Positions 1 to 8,700 of a stretch of DNA of 64,000 nucleotides are shown piece by piece. Within the stretch, counting starts at the first letter, position 1; every line of letters begins with the position of its first letter. Below the pieces are notes generated by a model. That model ran no database searches. It had not been told where the DNA came from and saw only the letters and a list, made by a program, of their open reading frames with translations. Source of the stretch: Flavobacterium sp. SUN052. GTDB lineage: Bacteria > Bacteroidota > Bacteroidia > Flavobacteriales > Flavobacteriaceae. Where the stretch lies: contig NZ_JAPQNS010000004.1 of the NCBI RefSeq assembly GCF_028867935.1, positions 390,080 through 454,079 of the forward strand. Direction: 5' to 3'. Position numbers and translations under genes: made by a program.

Positions 1-18
1 TTAATACTTATCTAAATG

Positions 19-49
19 CAAATATCTGCTATTTCTTATCAAGTTGCAA
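19..49 (-). promoter_or_regulatory. Candidate leftward promoter
   Basis: Read on the minus strand there is a TTG (47-49), a 20-nt spacer and GATATTTG (19-26). The last is 7 of 8 bases of the Bacteroidota -7 consensus TAnnTTTG. The spacing fits the known -33/-7 layout. It would drive a gene left of the window, and its -33 element overlaps the LacI-type operator. This is inference from motif matching only. Confidence 0.3.
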
Positions 50-59
50 TCGGTTGCAA
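44..59. promoter_or_regulatory. LacI-family operator candidate
   Basis: The 16-mer TTGCAATCGGTTGCAA is a near-perfect palindrome with TTGCAA arms around a central CpG. That is the hallmark of LacI/GalR-family operators. It overlaps the -33 element of the leftward promoter candidate and lies about 450 bp upstream of the LacI-family gene at 509. The likely reading is that this regulator represses a divergent gene beyond the left edge. Confidence 0.5.
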
Positions 60-342
60 TAATTTTTATTGTACGTACTAAAGTTTATTTATCCAAATAC
101 TAATAGTAACTGGAAACTGGTTCGGTGACCTACAAGATGATTGGCTCAAAATACGCCAAGATCAGGTGAGTTTTGCTCTGTTTAGGTATGAGATAGGCAC
201 CCAGCAATGGATATTGTGATGTTGGCCATCTTGACTTTTGAGTAACTCTATAGTTGTATGAATCCTGGGTTAAGGAAATTTTCTGACTAGTAAATCAGAT
301 ACAAACGAAAAAGCAGGTAACTCCGGCTACCCTGCGTCTTAC

Positions 343-350
343 TACTTTTG
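343..350 (+). promoter_or_regulatory. -7 promoter motif, possibly for the LacI-family gene
   Basis: TACTTTTG matches TAnnTTTG exactly, but no -33 TTG is seen at the usual distance. It would give the LacI-family gene a leader of about 150 nt. That leader contains TAAAGCGTTTTA (425-436), an imperfect palindrome with a central CpG that could be a weak autoregulatory site. Confidence 0.25.
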
Positions 351-508
351 CAGGTGTCGACTAACCATGATATAGATAACAACTAATTGATAATTAAGTA
401 ATTGTCGGTATGTTATTCTATACCTAAAGCGTTTTATTGAGCCTTTGGCCTGGACGACAATCAGGTACTATTATTTTTTTTGCGTTGTTTGTGTAACTGA
501 TTGCACAG

Positions 509-1552
509 ATGGAAATTAAAAAGGAAGTAACTATATACGACATCGCTCAAAAGCTGGAGCTTTCATCATCAACGGTTAGCCGTGGCTTACAGGATAACCC
601 TACTATAAATTCAAAGACCCGGGAGCGTATTCAGGAAACAGCTCGTGAGCTTGGCTACCGGCATAATACCTTTGCAAGCAGCCTTCGTAAGCAGAAGACG
701 AACACCATTGGGGTCATTGTCCACGAACTAAATAGTAACTTTATTACCTCTGTTCTGGCGGGTATCGAGAAGGTAACCTCAGAAACAGGGTATGACATCC
801 TTATTGCTCACTCATCAGAAAGCTTCGAGAAAGAAGCCGCCAATGCGCTCAACCTGTTTCACAAACGGGTTGATGGACTCATTGCTTCCCTGTCGTTTGA
901 CACAAAGAGCCTGGACCATTTTAAGCAGTTTGAAGAGAAAGGCATCCCCGTCATATTTTTTGATCGCGTGGAGGAAAAATCAGAAAGCGCGAAAGTAATT
1001 ATTGATAATTATAAGAGTGGTTATCAGGCCACGCAGCACCTGATTGACCAGGGTTGCAAGCGAATTGTATTGGTAACAGCCAGTTTGAACAGAAACGTGT
1101 ATACCCAGCGCTACAAAGGGTATCGGGATGCACTCCTGGACAATGGAAGAGTTTTTAATGACAAGTATGTTCTGATTAAAGACTTGAGCGAGCAAGGCGG
1201 TGTAGAGGCCGCTTTAGAGATATTGAAAATGAAGCCAATGCCCGATGGAGCCTTTATAACGAATGATTTCTCGGCTGCCGTTTGCATACAAACCCTAAAA
1301 GAAAATGGTGTTCGGGTGCCCGATGATGTTGCCATTGTAGGGTTCAACAATGACACCATCGGGAAAATTATTGAGCCTCAGCTCACCACGATAGATTACC
1401 CTGGTAGTAAGATAGGAGAAACCGCAGCCCGAAACTTGACCAACCACTTGTTGGGCATTTCAAATATTAAACATATTAATACGATAGTTATCCAATCTAA
1501 TCTGATCATTCGGAAATCATCGCTAAAAAAATCGGTCTTATCGGAAAAATAA
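509..1552 (+). CDS. LacI-family transcriptional regulator
   Basis: This 347-residue protein has the standard LacI/GalR layout. An N-terminal helix-turn-helix covers about residues 7-30 (VTIYDIAQKLELSSSTVSRG) and is followed by the hinge region. A periplasmic-binding-protein-like sensor domain runs from about residue 65 to 335. Family members bind a sugar or sugar-derived effector and usually repress neighbouring uptake or catabolic genes; the effector cannot be read from sequence. The length is normal. The start is preceded by an AT-rich leader without a Shine-Dalgarno sequence, which is usual for this phylum. The HAD phosphatase follows 65 bp downstream in the same direction and may be co-transcribed. 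Confidence 0.92.
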   Translation: MEIKKEVTIYDIAQKLELSSSTVSRGLQDNPTINSKTRERIQETARELGYRHNTFASSLRKQKTNTIGVIVHELNSNFITSVLAGIEKVTSETGYDILIAHSSESFEKEAANALNLFHKRVDGLIASLSFDTKSLDHFKQFEEKGIPVIFFDRVEEKSESAKVIIDNYKSGYQATQHLIDQGCKRIVLVTASLNRNVYTQRYKGYRDALLDNGRVFNDKYVLIKDLSEQGGVEAALEILKMKPMPDGAFITNDFSAAVCIQTLKENGVRVPDDVAIVGFNNDTIGKIIEPQLTTIDYPGSKIGETAARNLTNHLLGISNIKHINTIVIQSNLIIRKSSLKKSVLSEK

Positions 1553-1617
1553 TTCGATGGCTTATCGACTTGCGGTTGCCAATGGCAGTGAGCTATACAA
1601 ATTGACGTTAGTACAAC

Positions 1618-2271
1618 ATGCTTAGAAACTTGATTTTTGATCTCGGCGACGTGATCATACCCATCGACATGGGCGCGCCGATTCGCAATTTTGCCACCCT
1701 CGCGGGCCTTCCCGAAGCCGACGTTACAGCGCTCTGGAAACAGCATAATCTCTGGTATCAATACGAAACGGGAATGGTCGATGATGAAGCCTTTCGCCAA
1801 AATGTGCGCCAGTTGCTTCAAAAAAATGATTCTTCAGGAAATGGAACTGAAGCGTTGGACCGCTGGGCCGACGAAGTAATTGATACCGCCTGGAACACTA
1901 TTTTGCTTGAACTACCCGTAGAGCGGGTCGATCGTATTCTGGAATTGAAAGCAAGTGGCCAATACCGACTCTTTCTGCTTAGTAACACCAACGCTATTCA
2001 TATTCGTCAGGTTAATGCAATGTTGGCTGCGTTAGGGAAGCCATCATTGGAGAACCTGTTCGAACGAGTATTTTTATCGCATGAGGTGCGCATGGCCAAA
2101 CCCTCACCCGCTATTTACCAACATGTCCTGTCCGAAGCAGGTCTGGTAGCTGAAGAAACGGCATTTTACGACGATAATGCCGCTAATATCGAGGCTGCTT
2201 CGGCGCTTGGTATTCAGGCGGTTCATGTGGTTCCACCTAAAACGATTATTGACTATTTGCAGGGGAAATGA
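1618..2271 (+). CDS. HAD-superfamily hydrolase, YihX-like sugar-phosphatase type
   Basis: The 217-residue protein carries the HAD motifs in order. Motif I is FDLGDVI near residue 6 with the nucleophilic Asp. The motif II serine is in LLSNTN, the motif III lysine in MAKPSPAIY, and motif IV is FYDDNAANI. The Gly at the second motif I position is typical of the YihX/epoxide-hydrolase-N-terminal-like branch, which often removes phosphate from sugar phosphates. It lies directly behind the LacI-family regulator, which would suit a sugar-phosphate substrate. That link is inferred from position only. Confidence 0.8.
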   Translation: MLRNLIFDLGDVIIPIDMGAPIRNFATLAGLPEADVTALWKQHNLWYQYETGMVDDEAFRQNVRQLLQKNDSSGNGTEALDRWADEVIDTAWNTILLELPVERVDRILELKASGQYRLFLLSNTNAIHIRQVNAMLAALGKPSLENLFERVFLSHEVRMAKPSPAIYQHVLSEAGLVAEETAFYDDNAANIEAASALGIQAVHVVPPKTIIDYLQGK

Positions 2272-2328
2272 TGGGATTTCGGTCACTAGAGCCTTTTGTC
2301 TACACAACACTGAATTTTTGAAACCGAT

Positions 2329-3348
2329 ATGCCTCGACTTACCACGATCTTACTAGCTTTCGCCCTCACGTTCACACTTTCACTCGTTCGTTCGTCTGCC
2401 CAGGCACCAGCTACCACCGAACATAAGTCATACACGCAGCTTATTACTGGGAGTTCTCAGACGTACCCAATGATGGCGATTCCTGGCGGGGAGTACATGA
2501 TGGGTAGTCCTGCCGCCGAAAAAGGACGCAGCGCCGATGAGGGGCCTCAGCATAAGGTTGTGATTGAGCCGTTCTGGATGGGAAAGTTTGAAATCACCTG
2601 GGATATTTACGACCTCTTCACAACCAAAAACATCGAGAAAGAAATGGCCGTCCGTTACCCGGAAGGCGCTGATCTGAGCAAAACGGATGCCAGCACCCGC
2701 CCTAGCCCGTCGTACGTGGACATGTCGTTTGGCATGGGTCGTGAAGGATATCCGGCCATTAATATGACCCAGTATGCGGCTATTAAGTTCTGTTCGTGGC
2801 TCTACGATAAAACCGGCTTGTTTTATCGCCTGCCAACCGAAGCCGAGTGGGAATATGCCTGTCGGGCTAATACCAAAACTCCTTATTCCTTTGGGGCTGA
2901 CCCGAAGCTGTTAGGTCAGTACGCTGTTTACAAAGCCAATAGCGAAGGGGCCTACAAAAAGATAGGTACCAAGAAACCCAATCCCTGGGGGTTGAACGAT
3001 ATGCACGGTAACGTAATGGAATGGACCAAAGATCAATACATTCCAACCTATTACGCCCAAAAAGCGAGCGGTAAGGTAAACGAACCCTATGCTCCAACCA
3101 CCAAATTATACCCCAACTCAGTACGGGGCGGCTCCTGGGACGACGATGCAGCTGCTCTTCGGTCGGCGTCACGTGTTGGCTCTAGTCCGGCCTGGAAAGT
3201 GATCGACCCGCAAAGCCCCAAATCTGATTGGTGGATGACGTCAGCCTCATTCTGCGGTTTTCGCATTGTGCGCCCCTTGAAGACTCCCACTCCTGAGGAA
3301 ATCAGGGCTTATTATGATATAAAACCGATTAAGGATTTCGGGTTTTAA
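2329..3348 (+). CDS. Secreted SUMF1/FGE-sulfatase-like protein
   Basis: The first 25 residues are a typical signal peptide ending in SAQA, so the protein is exported. The rest is one formylglycine-generating-enzyme-like (SUMF1) domain with its usual landmarks: GGEYMMGSP near residue 53, YRLPTEAEWEYACR, GNVMEWTKD, VRGGSWDD and FCGFRIVRP. True FGEs use a cysteine pair or copper to oxidise a sulfatase cysteine, but most bacterial homologues in this phylum have other or unknown roles. GldK/GldJ of the gliding apparatus also share the fold, but those have a lipobox and different neighbours. No sulfatase gene is nearby, so a formylglycine role is not supported here. Confidence 0.8.
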   Translation: MPRLTTILLAFALTFTLSLVRSSAQAPATTEHKSYTQLITGSSQTYPMMAIPGGEYMMGSPAAEKGRSADEGPQHKVVIEPFWMGKFEITWDIYDLFTTKNIEKEMAVRYPEGADLSKTDASTRPSPSYVDMSFGMGREGYPAINMTQYAAIKFCSWLYDKTGLFYRLPTEAEWEYACRANTKTPYSFGADPKLLGQYAVYKANSEGAYKKIGTKKPNPWGLNDMHGNVMEWTKDQYIPTYYAQKASGKVNEPYAPTTKLYPNSVRGGSWDDDAAALRSASRVGSSPAWKVIDPQSPKSDWWMTSASFCGFRIVRPLKTPTPEEIRAYYDIKPIKDFGF

Positions 3349-3357
3349 GGAAATAAT

Positions 3358-3462
3358 GGAACGCGGATGACACGGATTAAGCGGATCAGCGCGGATTTTT
3401 TATGCTGGTCAAACAGATTTAAAATCCGTGTAAATCCGCTTAATCCGTACAATCCGCGTTCC
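3358..3462. repeat. Long inverted repeat built from CGGAT units
   Basis: The left arm (about 3358-3400) and right arm (about 3421-3462) are inverted copies of about 42 nt with mismatches only in short spacers. Each arm is itself four CGGAT (or ATCCG) words spaced every 8-10 bp and beginning or ending in GGAACG/CGTTCC. The central 20 nt would form the loop. It lies between two same-strand genes and has no T-run, so it is not a classical terminator. It looks like a dispersed intergenic repeat family, but only one copy is in this window. Confidence 0.8.
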
Positions 3463-3543
3463 TATTCGTTTCCGTATCCTAATTTTTCAAACCCATAAAA
3501 TTGAGTTTTTCCGTTGTACCCTCAGTAATAACTGAGCTATTCT

Positions 3544-3933
3544 ATGTACAACAGCCTTACAAATGGCCAATTAGCGGCCTTAGTTCTTCGTATTGGTTTA
3601 GGGGTAAACATGCTTTTGCATGGCGCGGTGAGAGTTCCCAATCTGTCGACTATCGTGGAAAAGATGGCCGCTGGATTCAATGATACCATCCTGCCCCCAC
3701 TCGTCACGAAAAGTTTTCTGTACGGGCTCACTTTCATCGAAATACTGGTGGGCCTACTGATTCTGGTGGGTGGGCCCTTTGGACGATGGGGTTATTTTGC
3801 TGGTGGAATGGTAATGACGGCACTTATGTTTGGATCATCACTTAAGATGGATTGGGATACAGTAGCCACACAGGTCGTTTACCTGATCGCTTTTTATCTG
3901 GCATTGAATCATACGCCAAATCAACGGTCATAG
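3544..3933 (+). CDS. DoxX family membrane protein
   Basis: A 129-residue, very hydrophobic protein with four predicted membrane segments (about residues 10-27, 55-78, 83-98 and 105-122). The family signature is near the start (LVLRIGLGVNMLLHGAVRV). DoxX-type proteins are inner-membrane proteins, some linked to thiol or quinone redox chemistry, and most are uncharacterised. A small hairpin CTCAGT-AATA-ACTGAG (3521-3536) ends 7 nt before the start codon. The gene runs tail-to-tail into the AI-2E family gene with a 7-bp gap. Confidence 0.85.
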   Translation: MYNSLTNGQLAALVLRIGLGVNMLLHGAVRVPNLSTIVEKMAAGFNDTILPPLVTKSFLYGLTFIEILVGLLILVGGPFGRWGYFAGGMVMTALMFGSSLKMDWDTVATQVVYLIAFYLALNHTPNQRS

Positions 3934-3940
3934 TCAGCCT

Positions 3941-5146
3941 TTATGAATTGGCCGGAGGAAAAGGTAAATCATCGGGGGGCGCTGATGGTGGGGCAAGTGT
4001 AATGGGAATCTCCGTTGGGGTGATTTCATTGCGCTGACGCCGGAACGTTATCTTTCTCTTCAGCCTGAATAAGGGTGTTCCGGCTTGTTCAGGCGTTTGA
4101 TCTCCAATAAGAATACCCCAAGGTTCCATGCCATCGACGCGGTCGAAGATCACTTTCATGATCGCAATCAATGGTATCGAAAGGAACATACCCGACACAC
4201 CCGCCAGCGCTCCACCGAGCAATACCCCAACAATTGATACCAAGGCATTAACCTGCACTTTGGAACCGATAATGAGAGGAACCAGTAAGTTGTTGTCAAT
4301 AAACTGGACTACTGTGAACACAATGGCAACTCCGGCCAGCGTACCTAGTTCAGGTTGATTAATAAAAGTAATTAGGATGGTGAGCCCTATGGCAACTATG
4401 CCACCGATATAGGGAATGAGATTGAGCACGGCCCCTACCACACCGAGCAGGATGGCGTATTTCACATTTAATAACAACAACCCAACTGAGTTTAAGGCGG
4501 CAACGCTGGCGGTTTCCAGTAAAAGGCCAACCACATAACTCTGAATAACTGACCGAATTTCACCCAACGTTTCACGTACCTTACTTGAATGCTGCTCCGC
4601 AAACAGGCAGACCACAAAATGAAGCAGCATAGTTCGGTAATACATGAGCAGAAATATATAGATTGGCAATAATAGTAAAGTGCCAAGGGGGCCGGTAATA
4701 ATACCCAACGTGCTGGCTCCCGCTCCCTGTAAGCTGTCCAGCGTTTGAGCCTGGGCTTTTGCCATGTACTTTGCCTGTTCCTGGTAACTCACATTGTATT
4801 CGCTTCGAACCCAGCGCCGTGCCTGGTTATACACATCATTAAGGTTTTCCCGGAGCTTGGGTATATCATCAGAAAAGTGAGCCAGTTGCATAGAAAGCCC
4901 TACGGCCAGCCCGGTAATAACAATAACCGCCAGCAGTAGCGCCAGACTGATGGCCACTACTTTGTGCATACCCAGCCGTCGGGTCAGCCACGACTCAACC
5001 GGACGGAGCAACACGGCCAGCAAACCCGCCAAAGCCAGTGGAACCAGAATATCCTGACCCATGTAGACGGCTACTAAGATGAGACCAATCGCCAGTAGCG
5101 AGTGTGACAAGCGATGATAAAAGGGTTTGCTGGTAGTGGTATCCAT
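3941..5146 (-). CDS. AI-2E family transporter
   Basis: The 401-residue protein has the AI-2E exporter/permease architecture. There is an N-terminal pair of helices (SLLAIGLILVAVYMGQDILV), a central soluble stretch (about residues 95-150), and a C-terminal membrane block with the family motif around PYIGGIVAIGLTILI and QFIDNNLLVPLIIG. Members include TqsA-like proteins and Na+/H+ antiporter-like permeases, and the substrate cannot be deduced. The last 50 or so residues are a polar, proline-rich tail beyond the core domain. Its coding region ends only 7 bp from the convergent DoxX gene. Confidence 0.88.
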   Translation of the reverse strand: MDTTTSKPFYHRLSHSLLAIGLILVAVYMGQDILVPLALAGLLAVLLRPVESWLTRRLGMHKVVAISLALLLAVIVITGLAVGLSMQLAHFSDDIPKLRENLNDVYNQARRWVRSEYNVSYQEQAKYMAKAQAQTLDSLQGAGASTLGIITGPLGTLLLLPIYIFLLMYYRTMLLHFVVCLFAEQHSSKVRETLGEIRSVIQSYVVGLLLETASVAALNSVGLLLLNVKYAILLGVVGAVLNLIPYIGGIVAIGLTILITFINQPELGTLAGVAIVFTVVQFIDNNLLVPLIIGSKVQVNALVSIVGVLLGGALAGVSGMFLSIPLIAIMKVIFDRVDGMEPWGILIGDQTPEQAGTPLFRLKRKITFRRQRNEITPTEIPITLAPPSAPPDDLPFPPANS

Positions 5147-5382
5147 TAGCAGATTGACTTGATGTGATGGTGAATAAATGACTAACCGTTTTTAGATCAG
5201 TTCGTTTTTCAGGGTTAGCTAATGGTTAGCGTTAATACATTAAGGTGTTATATTATTTAGTATGTACGATTATTATTACTATACTTTTTGTTTGTTTATT
5301 AACTTATTATAAAATAAGCTACCGTTTAATAATTTAATTCCTTGTAGCTTATAATAAGTTTTAAGTCTAATTGGGGTTACTA

Positions 5383-5390
5383 TACATTTG
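5383..5390 (+). promoter_or_regulatory. -7 promoter motif upstream of the giant surface-protein gene
   Basis: TACATTTG matches TAnnTTTG exactly. It is 32-38 nt upstream of a 26-codon open reading frame and about 345 nt upstream of the giant gene. No -33 TTG was found at the usual spacing. Confidence 0.3.
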
Positions 5391-5428
5391 CTTCACGCAA
5401 TAGGCCACATCTATCCAAATAATTTTCT

Positions 5429-5509
5429 ATGAAACGATCTATCCCCCTCTTCGAACCTTTGTTTATTATGTTTTTTGCAAATTCTCTGTTTGTTCCGCCT
5501 GCTCCCTAA
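5429..5509 (+). CDS. Possible 26-residue leader peptide or small protein
   Basis: The open reading frame begins with MKRSIPLFEPLFIMFFANSL and ends in VPPAP. It is hydrophobic with a positively charged start, like a small membrane peptide. It begins about 38 nt after a -7-like motif and lies wholly inside the leader of the giant gene. No family is recognised, and the frame may be chance in an AT-rich region. Confidence 0.15.
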   Translation: MKRSIPLFEPLFIMFFANSLFVPPAP

Positions 5510-5734
5510 ATAGGCTATTTATCTTTCACTGTCCTAGCTCTTCGCCATCTATCTACTCAGTACGTATTCTGACTGAGTTAATTGTTATGCCTGATAACCT
5601 GATCTATCAGGTGTAGGTATCATCGTTCGCCTTACCCAATTCAGTTTTCCTGTTCCCTAATTCGTTCCAGCTGTTCGGTCACAATTGCCGTTCCAGTTCA
5701 TTTCTTCTCTTCTCTTCTTTACTTATAATACTTT

Positions 5735-8700
5735 ATGCAATCTTTTCTACAACTCCTTTTCCAAAGGATGCAGCATTGGGTCAATTCAGAAACAACCTTG
5801 TTGCCTATCTCTTCATCCTCGTCTGTTTTATTGTTTAATTGGTACCGGCTGCTCGCTCGTCCGTTGCTGCTGCGACAGCAGACTTACCTAACTTTTGCCG
5901 TGCTGGCTTTTTGGCTAGGAAGCAGTGGAGTTGTATTGGGTCAGCTTGTAACGAACACAACAACAAGCGAGTCGTTCGCGACTATTCAGGCCGCTATTGA
6001 TGATGCTGATACGCAGAACGGACATACGCTTTCGGTGGCTACCGGGACCTATAATGAACAGGTAACTATTGGAAAAAGCCTAACTATCATTGGGCAGGGA
6101 GCTAGTTCGACCGTTGATCTTACAGGTATTGTTGTTACAGGTAAACCAACTTTGTTTGATGTCTCGGCAGATGGCGTGTCTATTCAAAGCCTACATTTCA
6201 ACGTGGATCTTAGCAAGCTTCGAAGTGCAATCATTTTCAGTGGAGCCGCAATTGACAATGTAACGTTAAGGAACAATATCGTAGATGCCTACGGAACACC
6301 TGCGGGGAGCTTCGGAGATCGAAATGCGATCAGCATTAACTACGGAGGCAATCCAACCAATTACAGGACTGCAACAGGCGGAGTCAATAGCGTCTTAGCT
6401 GTAGGAAACATCATTAACGGCACTCTCCCAGGTAGTTATTTTAGAGCAGGTATTGCTGTTGATGAGGCAGGGGGAGTCTTTGATAATAATACAATTCAAA
6501 CTATCAGCCAGGATATTCATATTCGGTTTGGTAGTAACGGAGCCATTACGGTGACCAATAACACGTTTACGGGAGGTGGACTGGAACTAGCCGACCAGAA
6601 TGCAGGAGCCGGGACGCTAACTATTGCCAATAATACATTTGATGGTGCGGCTGGAGGTGTCTCCTCATTACGATTGAAGAATAACTATACGGCCCGACCA
6701 ACTATAGTTTCGGGAAATACCTTCACAGGGCATAACTGGGGAGTTAGTTTGGAAAACTATCAAGCAATAACGCTGGATAATAATACGTTTACGCCAGCTG
6801 CGAGCTCCACAACCTACCGGCACATTACCGTAAATACAAAGGAGTTTAGTTCTGCAAGCGGTTTTTATGCGCCCGTATTGTCATTAACCATGACCCGTAA
6901 TACGTTTAATGGCTCTACTGCTATCAGCAGCGGAACTGCAGTTGCTTTCTATAATCAGGATAACGACAGCCCTACGTTTGGGGCGTTTGTACTGGGAACG
7001 GCGGGTAACGAAAATGCTTTTAATAGTAACTTAGGTAATTTCATTACGCTGGACAACGGTTCGGGTAACGTTAATCCGAATGCTACAACAGCTGCTCCCT
7101 GGGGCACTGACCTGAATGCGATCAATAACAAATTTGACGTTGGAACTGGTTTGAAGCTACCCCAAACAATGACAGCCGCCGAGCGAACATCTCTGGAGGT
7201 GAAACTATTGCATAAGCCTGACGTAGCGGCTCTTGGCTTAATAACCTTCTTTTACCCCGTCAGGAACGTAACGCAAAACACGTTTTACAATACGATTCAG
7301 GTGGGTATCAACGCAGCCAATGCCAATGATGTTCTGGAACTACTCGATTACACGTTCAATGAGCGGGTAACTATAACCAAACCATTGACTGTTAGTGGGG
7401 TTAGTAAAATGCAAACTATTATTGATGGGACGGGACTTACTCCTCAAACAGCTGATCCCGGCAACAACAGCGGTTTTCTAATTGCAACCGGGGTTACGAA
7501 TGTCACGATCCGAAACCTAACCGTACAGAATTTTGCCGGTTCTACCCCTAATACAAGTGCCGGGATTTTTGCCATTGGTGGTAACAACAATCTAATCGTT
7601 ACGGACATTCAGTCGCTGAGTAATGTGGGCGGAGCTGGTTTTTACGCCAATGGGCCTGTGCAAAGCGTAACGGTCAATAGTTCCACATTCTCAGGGCACA
7701 CGAATGTAAATGGAGCCGCACGGGGTATTGTGATCTGGAATGGTTTTAAGCAGAATATTTATATCACCAACAACACCGTTACCAACAACAACTGCTGCGG
7801 TATTGAGCTACAGGACGGGACGGCCTCTGGCGTGACTATTGCCAACAATACGGTTGTCAACAACGGCGATAATGGCATTGGATTGACGGGCTTGATGAGC
7901 GGAGCCGGTCCCAATGTCATTTCAAACAACACGATAACGAACTGTGGCCGATTCGGCATTGAAGTCAAACTGCCGAATGGTACGGGAGCAACTTCGGGCG
8001 ATGGTAGCATTGTGGTTGAGAATAACCAGATAACATTCGCTGCGTCGACCACCATGAACACTCGTGACCACGCAGGCATTGCCGTTTTCCGTCGGGCCTA
8101 TTTGGTGAGCGAGAACAACGTGGATGTTCCAACAGGTGTGATAGTCCGCAACAACACAGTGGATGGCTATAAACAATTGAGCACAGCGAAGATTGAAAGC
8201 GAAGGTTTCGGTATTGTCATTGAAGGAACTAACCACACCGTTACAGGCAATACGGTCACCAACAATGACATTGGTATTCAGCAGCAGGGCGGTGCACATC
8301 CTAATCCCAACTATGTAGTGAATAATGCGGGGGATGGCAATCAGAACGATGGATCATCGGCAGGGTATTTTGGCCGTGGAAACTCACCTGTTGCCTGCGG
8401 TAACACCGTATCGGGCAACACGTTTAGTGGTAATGCTACTACTGATACTCGCAATGTGGGGCCGGGTGTGGGCCGTTCCGAAACGGTTCGGAACACAAGT
8501 ACAGGGGTGATTTTCTGCACCATCCAATCGGCGGTTGATGCGGCTACTGCTGGTCAGTTGCTCTCGGCCAGCGTAGGTACCTTCGATGAATTGGTGACAA
8601 TTCCCAAAGCCCTAACTATTATAGGGCAGGGAGCCACATCTAATGTAACGTTTACGGGAACAGTGCCGGGTGGTGCGCTGGCTTCTCTGTTTACGGTGTC

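Larger units (their letters stand above)
1..508. other. Intergenic region at the left edge, no gene seen
   Basis: No convincing open reading frame lies on either strand. The stretch is AT-rich and holds a LacI-type operator near the edge, a hairpin at 313-335 (arms GCAGGTA and TACCCTGC with one bulged base) and a -7-like motif at 343-350. On the minus strand the hairpin is followed by TTTTTCGTTT, so it could terminate a short minus-strand transcript. I see no gene that it would serve. The leftward gene controlled from here, if there is one, lies outside the window. Confidence 0.6.
5147..5734. other. Long AT-rich intergenic leader region
   Basis: This 588-bp stretch separates the divergent AI-2E gene and the giant surface-protein gene. 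Seen in it are a -7-like motif TACATTTG at 5383-5390, a 26-codon open reading frame at 5429-5509 and a small hairpin at 5597-5612 (ACCTGA-TCTA-TCAGGT). If the promoter is real, the giant gene has an mRNA leader of about 340 nt. No -33 element was found at the usual distance. Confidence 0.5.

Noticed and set aside
425..436. TAAAGCGTTTTA as the main LacI-type operator
   Set aside because: Its symmetry is weaker than that of the 16-bp site at 44-59. It is kept only as a possible secondary site.
2329..3348. Assignment of the SUMF1-like gene as gldK or gldJ of the gliding/T9SS machinery
   Set aside because: No lipobox cysteine is present and no gldL/M/N genes are adjacent.
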